A stretch of DNA of 53,677 bases, from assembly GCA_963558965.1 (NCBI GenBank), contig CAUWIT010000015.1, forward strand, positions 1 through 53,677, written 5' to 3'. How positions within the stretch are numbered: position 1 is the first letter of the stretch; every line of letters begins with the position of its first letter. Below are positions 16,527-24,498 of the stretch, in pieces. A program made the translations under genes and the position numbers. The notes below the pieces were generated by a model. It was given only the letters and a program-made list of their open reading frames with translations. It ran no database searches and was not told the origin of the DNA. The stretch comes from Gallibacter sp963558965. Its GTDB lineage: Bacteria > Bacillota > Clostridia > Peptostreptococcales > Anaerovoracaceae.

Positions 16527-17852
16527 CTACCTTTTCTCCACCAATTCTGTTTTCGAAAATCCTCCAAATATATCCATCGCTAGAATATGTATTTTTGAAT
16601 TGGATTTTCCCCCATACTGTTTAGAAAACTTAACACAATCTAAAATTTCTTCCTTTATTTTTTTCATAGAAAAATCTTCTCTATGGACTACACCATCATA
16701 ATCAAAATCAAATGATACAAAGTTTATCAATTTTTCCGGATTATCTTTTGCCATATTTTTTATAAAATCATAATTTTCCGAAGTGAACTTACTTTGATCT
16801 AAAACTGGTTCGTAACTTGACAAACTAATAATATCTCCCTCTTCACAAATATCTTTGTAAACTTTTAAGTCCCCAACTTCATAATTTTCTTTGCAATTTT
16901 TCACAAATTTAAAAGGCATATCACTTCCCACAGTTTTGCTTAAATTAAATGAAATTGCCATGGGATTTACATCGCAGCAAAAACATAGGCGATTTAAATT
17001 TAAAGCACTTCCTAGAGTTGTACCTGATCCAGAGAAAAAGTCTGCAACTATATCACCCTCATCTGTAAAAGCCTTAATCAACCTGTTAGTTAAGGCCTGA
17101 GGCTTTTGAGTGGCATATCCAGTTCTTTCAGATGATGTTCGCCCTACCATATTGATCTGCCAAACATCTTTGGCATTTACCATAGTATACCAACCGATTT
17201 CATCTTTAAATTCCTCCACATTTTTAAATCCATATTGCTGCATCCTACGGTTATAGGATTTTTCCTTTATCACATTAAATTTGTGTTTTTTTGTCTTACC
17301 GTACACCAATATATTATCATGTTTACTAGCAAAAGAATTTTTATTTGTACCACCCGACTTGTACTGCCAAATTATCTCATTTATAAAATTTTCCTCACCA
17401 AAAACTTCATCTAAAATTAGCCTAGCATAATGAGAAGCATGCTTGTCCAAATGAATCGCTATTACGCCTTCATCTTTTAACAAATCACGAATCATCAAAA
17501 GGCCCTTTGTCATATCTTTTATGTAAGTTTCAACATTTCTGCCCCACCTATCGTCATAAGCAAACATATCGATTTTTTTACTTTGCCCCCTGCTATCTTT
17601 TAATTTAAAATTAGCAGCGTATTTTGCTTTAGTGAAGAATGGCGGATTGATGTATACAAACTGTACCTTTTCTCTGTATCCTTCGCGTAGCAAGTAACTA
17701 ATAAATTCATCATAACCACTAAGCCCAATTATAGAAGTTTCCTTATCACAATTACCTCTAATTAATACTTCCTCGAAATCAATTTTCACATTTTTTGCGT
17801 ACTCCGATTTTGCATCATCTACGATTTCTCCTAGTTTGTGCAGTATTCCCAT
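16527..17852 (-). CDS. Orphan beta-class DNA methyltransferase, type III Mod-like
   Basis: S-adenosylmethionine-dependent DNA amino-methyltransferase. The catalytic motif NPPF at 69-72 precedes the SAM-binding DFFSGSGTT at 271-279, which is the beta-class order. The TGYATQKP stretch at 244-251 is typical of this class and of Mod subunits. NPPF rather than DPPY suggests adenine-N6 or cytosine-N4 modification without settling which. The 441-residue length is shorter than most Mod proteins. No restriction gene is adjacent. The first 38 nt overlap ygiQ and a 2-nt gap separates it from the YitT-type gene, so it is embedded in an operon of chromosomal genes and not in a defence island. Base composition does not stand out. 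Confidence 0.88.
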   Translation of the reverse strand: MGILHKLGEIVDDAKSEYAKNVKIDFEEVLIRGNCDKETSIIGLSGYDEFISYLLREGYREKVQFVYINPPFFTKAKYAANFKLKDSRGQSKKIDMFAYDDRWGRNVETYIKDMTKGLLMIRDLLKDEGVIAIHLDKHASHYARLILDEVFGEENFINEIIWQYKSGGTNKNSFASKHDNILVYGKTKKHKFNVIKEKSYNRRMQQYGFKNVEEFKDEIGWYTMVNAKDVWQINMVGRTSSERTGYATQKPQALTNRLIKAFTDEGDIVADFFSGSGTTLGSALNLNRLCFCCDVNPMAISFNLSKTVGSDMPFKFVKNCKENYEVGDLKVYKDICEEGDIISLSSYEPVLDQSKFTSENYDFIKNMAKDNPEKLINFVSFDFDYDGVVHREDFSMKKIKEEILDCVKFSKQYGGKSNSKIHILAMDIFGGFSKTELVEKR

Positions 17853-19632
17853 ATTTATTTGTCCCCCTCTTAGGATAGAATTTATCGATTAAATCCTTCC
17901 TGCCCGCAACTTGCAATGCTTTGATTACAGTTGCTTTGTTTTCTTTTTTATGAAAATGCATAAGCGCTCTTTGCATTTTCTTTTCTTGCATATTTTTTGC
18001 AACATACTCTTTTTTCATTGTAAACGGATCTAGCTCCGTATAATACATAGTAGTTGACAATGTTCCAGGTGTTGGATAAAAATCCTGTACCTGATCTGGC
18101 ACAAATCCTGTTTCCTTTAGGAAAAGTGCTAATTCTATTGCATCATCTAAAGTACAGCCAGGATGAGACGATATTAGATAAGGTATTAGATATTGTTTTT
18201 TTCCAAGTTTTTCATTTGTATTTTTGTAATCTCTTGCAAACTTTTCAAAAACTTCTTTACCTGGTTTTCTCATACATCTCAACACTTCTGGCGCTATATG
18301 TTCAGGTGCAACTTTTAGAGTACCACTAACATGATACTTACATAATTCATTCATAAAAGTTGTATCTTTATCTGCTACAACATAATCATATCTTATACCA
18401 CTTCTTATAAATACTTTTTTTACTCCAGGTACTTTTCTTACAGCCCTAAGCACATCTAAGTAATCATTGTGGTCTATTATCATATTTTTACAAGGCTTAG
18501 GATACAGACAATCCTTATCTCTACAAACTCCATATTTTAACTGTTTTTCACAAGCTGGATTTCTAAAATTAGCAGTTGGTCCTCCAACATCGTGTATATA
18601 TCCTTTGAAATCATCCATCTTTGTTAAAATCTCAGCTTCTCTAACTATGGACTCTTTACTTCTTGAACGCACTTGTCTACCTTGATGATAAGTTATTGCG
18701 CAAAATCCACATCCACCAAAGCATCCTCTATTGCTGATTATACTAAATTTTACTTCTCTAATAGCTGGTATGCCACCATCTTTTTCATACATAGGATGAT
18801 AGTTTCGTTCATAAGGTAAATCGTAAACATCATCTAATTCATTTTCTTCTAGTGGCGGCTGCGGTGGATTTTGAACTACATAAAAATCTCCATAAGGTTC
18901 TGCTATTTTATGTCCAGAAATATGATCGTTATTTTTATACTGTATCATAAAACTCTGTGCATATTTTTTCTTATCTTTTTCTATTTCTTCAAAAGTAGGC
19001 AAAACTGTTGTATCATCATCTATTTCATTTGCTTTTACACAAGTTCCGTTTATCCATCCTATATATTTTGCTTCGATACCCGACTCAAGAGCCTCTGCAA
19101 TCTCTATGATGGCACGTTCACCCATTCCATAAATCAAAATATCAGCCTTACTATCTAGCAAAATTGATTTACGCACCTTATCATCCCAGTAGTCATAATG
19201 ACCCATACGCCTTAGACTCGCCTCAAGGCCTCCAATAATTATCGGTACGTCTTTGTATGCTTCCTTAGCTCTGTTGCTGTAAACAATAACTGCTCTGTCC
19301 GGCCTATATCCAGCTTTGCCACCTGGCGAATACTGGTCGGTTTTTCGTCTATGCTTAAATACAGAAAAATGATTTACCATAGAATCAACGTTTCCTGAAT
19401 TAATTAAAAATCCCAATCTAGGTTTTCCAAAACGTTTAAAATCCTCTGCATTTTTCCAATTTGGCTGCGCTAAAATAGCAACCTTATATCCATATCTTTC
19501 TAACAATCTGCTTATAATCGCAGTACCAAAAGAAGGATGGTCCACATAGGCATCCCCTGTAACTAGTACAAAGTCAACTTGGTCCCATCCTCTATCTTCC
19601 ATATCTTTTTTATTAACTGGCAAAAAGCTCAT
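17815..19632 (-). CDS. ygiQ: YgiQ family radical SAM protein
   Basis: Radical SAM enzyme of the UPF0313/YgiQ family; no reaction is firmly known. The cluster motif CFGGCGFC provides C304, C308 and C311. The N-terminal part contains VTGDAYVDHPSFG and the GGLEASLRRMGHYDYWDD block shared by the family. A second cysteine group (CEKQLKYGVCRDKDCLYPKPC) follows the radical SAM core. The 605 residues match the short clostridial form. It starts 6 nt after the BMP lipoprotein stop, and its end overlaps the methyltransferase by 38 nt. Confidence 0.93.
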   Translation of the reverse strand: MSFLPVNKKDMEDRGWDQVDFVLVTGDAYVDHPSFGTAIISRLLERYGYKVAILAQPNWKNAEDFKRFGKPRLGFLINSGNVDSMVNHFSVFKHRRKTDQYSPGGKAGYRPDRAVIVYSNRAKEAYKDVPIIIGGLEASLRRMGHYDYWDDKVRKSILLDSKADILIYGMGERAIIEIAEALESGIEAKYIGWINGTCVKANEIDDDTTVLPTFEEIEKDKKKYAQSFMIQYKNNDHISGHKIAEPYGDFYVVQNPPQPPLEENELDDVYDLPYERNYHPMYEKDGGIPAIREVKFSIISNRGCFGGCGFCAITYHQGRQVRSRSKESIVREAEILTKMDDFKGYIHDVGGPTANFRNPACEKQLKYGVCRDKDCLYPKPCKNMIIDHNDYLDVLRAVRKVPGVKKVFIRSGIRYDYVVADKDTTFMNELCKYHVSGTLKVAPEHIAPEVLRCMRKPGKEVFEKFARDYKNTNEKLGKKQYLIPYLISSHPGCTLDDAIELALFLKETGFVPDQVQDFYPTPGTLSTTMYYTELDPFTMKKEYVAKNMQEKKMQRALMHFHKKENKATVIKALQVAGRKDLIDKFYPKRGTNKYGNTAQTRRNRR

Positions 19633-19638
19633 ATTTTA

Positions 19639-20685
19639 TTATTCCTCTTCGGTTATTTTTTGTAATTTTTCCGGTAACACAAAATTAGTCGCTTCTGAAA
19701 CATCTGATGGAACCTTAAGTTTTCCATCTTCTATAGCTTCTTTAAGCTCATCGATTTGATCTTTTAAAGAACCTTTGATATTACCTGCATTATCACTTAA
19801 AGATACACACTCATCTTCCATTGTGTACAATGTATATTTTGTTTTGTATTTACCTTTTTTAGCTTGTTTAACTATTTCCTCAAGACCTGGCTGCATATCT
19901 TTTACTGCTGAACACAAAACATTGTCTGATGCTAGATGTGATTGATCTTTGTCAACGCCAACAGCCCAAAACTTATTTTCCTTAGCCGCTTTTATAACAC
20001 CTGTTCCTGACATGCCAGCAACGTGCATAATTACATCAGCCTCATCTTTTACATACATTTTTACTGCTGCATCGTGGCCTTTTTCTTCATCGTAAAAGTC
20101 ACCTATGTATCTAGTTTTAACTTTTACATCCTTGTTTGCAGCTTTTGCTCCCGCAATATAACCAGCTCTATAAAGTTCTACAGTATCTCTTTTTTCTCCA
20201 CCTAAAAATCCTATAGTACCTGTTTTAGTTGTTTTTGCAGCTGCATAACCTGCCAAAAATCCACTTTGATTATCTGCAAAAGACATGCTCATAACATTAG
20301 CCAAATCAGTTTGCGCATCTATAATACCAAAAAATTTATCAGGATTATTTTTTGCCGCAGTTTCTATAGATGATTTTAAGTTACTTCCAACAGCAATAGT
20401 TACTGTTGCTTCCTCATTTATTGACTCCTGTATAACTTCAGCATAGTCATTTTTACCATTGGCTTCAAGATATCTAACATCTACGTCTTCATCATCTGCA
20501 ACCTCTTCAAGTGCTGCCATAGCTTCATCGTTAAAAGAATGATCCCCTATGCCACCTTTATCTGTAATAACTACTACAAGAGGTTTTGCATCGATAACTT
20601 TATTTGTGTTTTCCTCCTCAGTACTGCAAGCTGCAAGGCCAAAACACATTACAAATGCAACTAAAATTGCTAAAAACTTCTTCAT
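19639..20685 (-). CDS. BMP/PnrA-type substrate-binding lipoprotein
   Basis: Predicted surface lipoprotein binding purine nucleosides, as known for PnrA/Med proteins and for the binding proteins of BmpA-NupABC-type importers. The signal peptide ends in LAAC, with C20 lipidated. The body has the family signatures DKGGIGDHSFNDEA, VGSNLKSSIETAA, SMSFADNQSGFLAGYAAA and GFLGGEKRDTVELY. I start at the ATG at 20685 (348 residues), preceded by AAAGGGA. No ABC ATPase or permease is nearby, so partners must be elsewhere or it acts as a stand-alone receptor. A promoter overlaps the end of the preceding gene. Confidence 0.9.
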   Translation of the reverse strand: MKKFLAILVAFVMCFGLAACSTEEENTNKVIDAKPLVVVITDKGGIGDHSFNDEAMAALEEVADDEDVDVRYLEANGKNDYAEVIQESINEEATVTIAVGSNLKSSIETAAKNNPDKFFGIIDAQTDLANVMSMSFADNQSGFLAGYAAAKTTKTGTIGFLGGEKRDTVELYRAGYIAGAKAANKDVKVKTRYIGDFYDEEKGHDAAVKMYVKDEADVIMHVAGMSGTGVIKAAKENKFWAVGVDKDQSHLASDNVLCSAVKDMQPGLEEIVKQAKKGKYKTKYTLYTMEDECVSLSDNAGNIKGSLKDQIDELKEAIEDGKLKVPSDVSEATNFVLPEKLQKITEEE

Positions 20686-20725
20686 AATACAAGTCCCTTT
20701 CATCCTTATTTATATTTCATTGTCA

Positions 20726-20731
20726 ATTATA
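20726..20731 (-). promoter_or_regulatory. Extended -10 promoter before the BMP lipoprotein
   Basis: Minus-strand TGATATAAT gives a perfect -10 (TATAAT) with the TGn extension. The -35 region is weak. It abuts the stop codon of the amidohydrolase gene and precedes the lipoprotein ATG by about 40 nt. Confidence 0.5.
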
Positions 20732-21538
20732 TCACACAATTGTTGGATTTAAAATTGGAATCTGTTTTCTTACACTATCAATATAATCCATATCTAATTC
20801 TCTATAGATAATAGTCTCATCAAAATCCGCAACTTCTAAAACTTCTCCCCAAGGGCTTACAATAATACTATGTCCATAAGCACCATAAGGAGCATCTTTA
20901 TCTTGGGCAGGTGCACACGCAATCACATAAACCTGATTGTCTATGGCTCTGCCTCGCATAATTGGCTCCCAAAATGAAGGGCCTGTGGTCATATTAAATG
21001 CAGCTGGAACAATAAAAGCTCTCGCTCCCATTTTCTTAGTTAAAGTAGCAAAATCCTCTACAAATCTAATATCAAAGCAAACAGCCACACCGATTTTTCC
21101 AAACTCTGTATCTACAACAGTTAACTTATCTCCAGGTGAAAGCACATCAGACTCTCTAAATGCCATACGCCCTTCTATAGCTACATCGAAAAGGTGTTTT
21201 TTTCTATGTTTGCCGATAATTTTGCCCTGTCTATTAAAAACATAGCAAGTATTGTAAACCTTGTCATCTTCATCTAGTTCAGAAATAGTGCCACCAAATA
21301 GATAAACCCCTAATTCCTTAGCTAGGTCGGACATAACTTTTATAGAATAGCTATCCTTTTCATACTCCCCATACTCTCTAAAATACTTAGTTCCATAAGG
21401 GCAGTTCCACATTTCAGGTAAAACAATTATATCTGGATTTTTTTCTGCCGCTTCCCTTACTTTTGCAATCATCTTTTCAATTGTCTTATCTTTATCAAAA
21501 AATCCACTCATTTGGACCAATGCAATTTTCATATTCAT
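20732..21538 (-). CDS. Carbon-nitrogen hydrolase, Nit2/omega-amidase-like
   Basis: Nitrilase-superfamily amidase. The catalytic triad can be read as Glu in LPEMWNCPYG, Lys in HRKKHLFD and Cys in VAVCFDIRF. The PYGTKYF and FREY segments and the Nit2-like C-FDIRF context suggest an omega-amidase, which removes amide nitrogen from alpha-keto acid amides such as ketoglutaramate. This is by family likeness only. I start at the ATG at 21538 (268 residues), which overlaps the NUDIX stop as TAATG with AAAGGAG upstream. This arrangement implies translational coupling. A second ATG two codons later is equally usable. Confidence 0.87.
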   Translation of the reverse strand: MNMKIALVQMSGFFDKDKTIEKMIAKVREAAEKNPDIIVLPEMWNCPYGTKYFREYGEYEKDSYSIKVMSDLAKELGVYLFGGTISELDEDDKVYNTCYVFNRQGKIIGKHRKKHLFDVAIEGRMAFRESDVLSPGDKLTVVDTEFGKIGVAVCFDIRFVEDFATLTKKMGARAFIVPAAFNMTTGPSFWEPIMRGRAIDNQVYVIACAPAQDKDAPYGAYGHSIIVSPWGEVLEVADFDETIIYRELDMDYIDSVRKQIPILNPTIV

Positions 21539-22164
21539 TATTTCTTTTCTCCTTTTAAAATCTGCATTAGATTTCTTGTAATACGACCTGTAAGCCCCCA
21601 TATAGCTTTACCCTCGTAATTGTATATAGGCACTTCAGCACAACTTCTCATCCAATTGTAGTCTGGACTTATATTCGCTTTTTCAAACGGGAAATTTTCT
21701 CTGTTAAACTGCACCAAGTCCACTATATGTACTTCAGGATCATTTTTCAAAAACCAGCCGAGAGGTACAGTAAACACCTCACCTACTTCAGCTTCATTTA
21801 ATTTCAAGTTATCATATGCTCTTTTATCTATAACTCCAATATAGCTGTACATAGTAAAATTAGCCTGACTTATAAGTCTGTCGCCTTGAGCAATGATTTC
21901 TATATCCTTTTCACACACTCCTATTTCCTCACAAGTTTCCCTTATTGCCGCTTCCCTAGGAGTTTCGCCCTCTTCAATAGCACCTCCTGGAAAACAGACT
22001 TCACCAGGCTGACTAGGAATGGTTTTTGATCGCACCTCATACAGTATGTTAAGCTCACCGTTTATCTCTATCAAAGGCACGAGTACGGAAAAAAACTTGT
22101 GCCTACCAACAGTCGAAAGCTCACGATTTTGCAATATACTTTTTATTTCATTTAGATTTAACAT
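21538..22164 (-). CDS. NUDIX hydrolase, CoA pyrophosphatase type
   Basis: Predicted to split CoA or its derivatives into phosphopantetheine and 3',5'-ADP. The NUDIX box reads GGAIEEGETPREAAIRETCE followed by EIGV, matching GX5EX7REUXEEXGU. The preceding RSKTIPSQPGEVCFPGG is the CoA-hydrolase motif, an equivalent of the NudL signature. Length is 208 residues. GAGGAAG lies before the ATG. It is coupled to the amidohydrolase gene downstream. Confidence 0.9.
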   Translation of the reverse strand: MLNLNEIKSILQNRELSTVGRHKFFSVLVPLIEINGELNILYEVRSKTIPSQPGEVCFPGGAIEEGETPREAAIRETCEEIGVCEKDIEIIAQGDRLISQANFTMYSYIGVIDKRAYDNLKLNEAEVGEVFTVPLGWFLKNDPEVHIVDLVQFNRENFPFEKANISPDYNWMRSCAEVPIYNYEGKAIWGLTGRITRNLMQILKGEKK

Positions 22165-22199
22165 AGTTTCTTCCTCAACTTCACTTTTATCTATTATCT

Positions 22200-22231
22200 A
22201 AAAGAGCAGTGCAAAATGCACTGCTCTTTTT
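22200..22231 (-). terminator. Terminator after the P-loop ATPase gene
   Basis: A near-perfect symmetric hairpin with 14-bp arms (AAAAGAGCAGTGCA and TGCACTGCTCTTTT) and a 3-nt loop. A T-run follows in either direction. It lies 11 nt after the stop of the minus-strand P-loop gene and separates it from the NUDIX gene. Confidence 0.85.
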
Positions 22232-22241
22232 AGAATTATTT

Positions 22242-22664
22242 TTAGTTTAATATTTCGCAGTTAGAAAAGTCAACACCGATCATTTCTTCTTTTTCAGCAC
22301 TTAAACTTACCACAAATTCAATGTCGTAAATTTCTGAAAGCTTTTTGACTCTTTCTACGAACTCAGGTAAGTTTCCAAGAGACACATCTGCATGTTTTAA
22401 GATACCATCTATGAAAATAGTTTCGATATCATGGTTTGAACTGATAATTCCATATAAGAAACCTATGTATTCATCACTGTTTGTAATATGTGGGAAGTCT
22501 TCCATACAAATTACTCTGATAGAATGCTTTAGGTCAAAAGTTAGTCTATGGTTTTTGTTTATAAATACCACATCACCTTTAACTGCATCTGTTCTTTCGT
22601 TTGCAAGATCGATCATCTGTTTTGTCTTACCGCTTCCTTTGCGTCCTACTAATAGCTTAACCAT
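22242..22664 (-). CDS. Small P-loop ATPase-like protein, function unknown
   Basis: A 140-residue soluble protein with Walker A GRKGSGKTK at residues 7-15 and a probable Walker B IETIFIDGIL near 80-89. No other domain is visible. Similar short ATP-binding proteins occur across Clostridia, but I know of no assigned role. The protein is too short for a full ABC or kinase domain. It has its own consensus promoter and a strong terminator, so it is a monocistronic unit between rlmN and the NUDIX gene. Confidence 0.8.
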   Translation of the reverse strand: MVKLLVGRKGSGKTKQMIDLANERTDAVKGDVVFINKNHRLTFDLKHSIRVICMEDFPHITNSDEYIGFLYGIISSNHDIETIFIDGILKHADVSLGNLPEFVERVKKLSEIYDIEFVVSLSAEKEEMIGVDFSNCEILN

Positions 22665-22699
22665 AATCGTAATCCTCCTTCTTGGTGTGCTTTTATCAT

Positions 22700-22728
22700 A
22701 TTATACACTGTATAGCCTATGTTATCAA
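22700..22728 (-). promoter_or_regulatory. Promoter of the P-loop ATPase gene
   Basis: Minus-strand TTGATA (22723-22728), 17 bp, perfect TATAAT (22700-22705). The ribosome site AAGGAGG follows about 30 nt later. Confidence 0.85.
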
Positions 22729-22764
22729 TAGTCAGAATACAATATATTGATTTAAATTTTCAAA

Positions 22765-23784
22765 CTATTTTTTCGATAATCTAAGCTGGCCACAAGCGCC
22801 ATCTATATCTGCTCCCAGCTCTCTTCTAACCGTTGCTGGTATCCCTTTATTTTCAAGGATTTGAGCTACTTCTTTTGCATGTTTTCGCGTTGGTGCTTCC
22901 AAGCCTGATTCCACTACCTTATTTAAAGGTATTAGGTTTACATGACATAGCATACCTTTTAATTTTTGCGCTAATTCTTCAATATTTTTTTTACTATCGT
23001 TTTTACCATCTACAAGGGTGTATTCAAAAGTTATACGTCTATGTGTTTTGTCCACATATTCTCTACATGCTGCTAAAAGTTCTTCCATATTGTAGCTGTT
23101 ATTTATAGGCATCATAGAGCTTCTTATTTCATTGTTTGGACTATGTAAAGATATTGCCAAGTTTACCTGTGGAAAATCATCAGCAAATTGCTTTATCTTT
23201 GGCACGATACCACATGTAGACACTGTAATATTTCTCATACCGATGTTTAAGCCATTCTTGTCGTTTATAAGCCTTATAAACTTTGATATATTTTCGTAAT
23301 TGTCAAAAGGTTCACCTGTACCCATAACTACTACGTGGCCTATTTTTTCACCTGTATATTTTTCTGCTGCAATTATCTCATCAGCTATTTCTCCGCCAGT
23401 TAGATTTCGCTTCAATCCACCTAAAGTTGATGCGCAAAATTTACAGCCCATGCGGCATCCAGCCTGAGATGAAACGCAGAGTGTGTTTCCGTATTTATAT
23501 TTCATAAATACGCTTTCGATACAATTGCCGTCTTCCAATTCAAAAAGAAATTTTTTAGTACCATCTTGTTTACTAGATTGTACTGTATCTATTTTAAGAT
23601 TAGAAATATATGCTCCTTCCTTTAGTTTTTCTCTTAAATTTTTTGATAGATTTGTCATCTCATCTATTGATGTAATTCCTTTGTAGATAAATTGAAATAC
23701 TTGTTTTGCACGAAACTTTTTTTCACCTATTTCTTCGAAATAAGTTTCAAGTTCATTTAATTCCATATTTTTTAAATTAATCAT
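22765..23784 (-). CDS. rlmN: Dual-specificity RNA methyltransferase RlmN
   Basis: Radical SAM enzyme that methylates C2 of A2503 in 23S rRNA and of A37 in some tRNAs. The cluster motif CRMGCKFC gives C110, C114 and C117 counted from the chosen start. GEPFDNYEN and ISLHSPNNEIRSSMMPIN are further family blocks, and the methyl-carrying cysteine lies in GADIDGACGQL near the C-terminus. The longest frame begins inside the V-ATPase terminator and is rejected. MINLKNMELNEL at 23784 (339 residues) fits the family. No ribosome site precedes this or the neighbouring ATG codons, and a -10-like TACAAT lies immediately upstream, so the mRNA may be leaderless. Confidence 0.92.
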   Translation of the reverse strand: MINLKNMELNELETYFEEIGEKKFRAKQVFQFIYKGITSIDEMTNLSKNLREKLKEGAYISNLKIDTVQSSKQDGTKKFLFELEDGNCIESVFMKYKYGNTLCVSSQAGCRMGCKFCASTLGGLKRNLTGGEIADEIIAAEKYTGEKIGHVVVMGTGEPFDNYENISKFIRLINDKNGLNIGMRNITVSTCGIVPKIKQFADDFPQVNLAISLHSPNNEIRSSMMPINNSYNMEELLAACREYVDKTHRRITFEYTLVDGKNDSKKNIEELAQKLKGMLCHVNLIPLNKVVESGLEAPTRKHAKEVAQILENKGIPATVRRELGADIDGACGQLRLSKK

Positions 23785-23800
23785 GGTCATATTGTAACAT

Positions 23801-23828
23801 AAAAAACAGGAGATTTTACTCCTGTTTT
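23801..23828 (-). terminator. Rho-independent terminator of the V-ATPase operon
   Basis: Perfect 10-bp arms AAAACAGGAG and CTCCTGTTTT with a 6-nt loop and a T-run, starting 10 nt after the stop of the D-subunit gene. In this reading it is transcribed on the minus strand, between ntpD and rlmN in sequence order. Confidence 0.5.
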
Positions 23829-23838
23829 TCATATTTTA

Positions 23839-24489
23839 CTATTTAAAATCGTGAGCTTCCTCAAGCATCATATCTTTGACTTTCATCAATCTTACCTGTG
23901 AACTTCTTTCATTTTCATCAAGTTTCATTGTTATGTATTTTATGTTTTCCTGTGCTTCAGGTATTATTACATGTTCCAATGCGTTTACACGTCTTCTTGT
24001 TTTTTCTATTTCAGCTGACATTAGCTGACATGCTTTTTCAACTTCTGCAAGTCTCAACATGTCGTCGAAAACACTTTGAAGTGACCAAACTGCATCGTCT
24101 AAGTCTCCTGATGTAAATGCAAAACCGTAACAGTAAATATCATGTGGATTTTGTGTTCTAGTCTTTGTCTTAAATACAGGTATATCAACGCTCATTACAT
24201 TTTTAGCTGATATATCAAGCATAACTTCCTGCTTTGGCATCATAAGAGCTGTTTTCATTTCTTCAGATGTCATCGCTGCTCTTGCTAGTACAAAGTTTTT
24301 ATTTGCTTTTTTTATGCCTTCTTCAACTTTTAGTCTTAGCTCCATATTTTCTCTAGCCAAGTCTAAAAATTGACGCATTAGCTCATCTCTCTTGTCCTTT
24401 AATAGCTTGTGACCTCGCATAGCAGTAACAAGTTTTTTCTTAATACGAGTTAGCTCCATACGTGTAGGTGTAATATTTGTTGATGCCAT
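23839..24489 (-). CDS. ntpD: V-type ATPase subunit D (central stalk)
   Basis: Central rotor shaft linking the A3B3 head to the membrane ring. MELTRIKKKLVTAMRGHKLLKDKRDELMRQF at residues 12-42 is the conserved N-terminal helix of D, and the C-terminal RRVNALEHVIIP stretch forms the other strand of the coiled coil. The 216-residue length is normal. It is the last gene of the ATPase operon, 9 nt after ntpB. Confidence 0.96.
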   Translation of the reverse strand: MASTNITPTRMELTRIKKKLVTAMRGHKLLKDKRDELMRQFLDLARENMELRLKVEEGIKKANKNFVLARAAMTSEEMKTALMMPKQEVMLDISAKNVMSVDIPVFKTKTRTQNPHDIYCYGFAFTSGDLDDAVWSLQSVFDDMLRLAEVEKACQLMSAEIEKTRRRVNALEHVIIPEAQENIKYITMKLDENERSSQVRLMKVKDMMLEEAHDFK

Positions 24490-24498
24490 TTACCTCAC

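Noticed and set aside
16527..17852. A type III restriction-modification system
   Set aside because: No Res subunit or other nuclease is adjacent; the neighbours are ygiQ and a YitT-type gene.
23785..23832. N-terminal extension of rlmN
   Set aside because: It begins inside the terminator hairpin of the V-ATPase operon and adds residues not found in RlmN.
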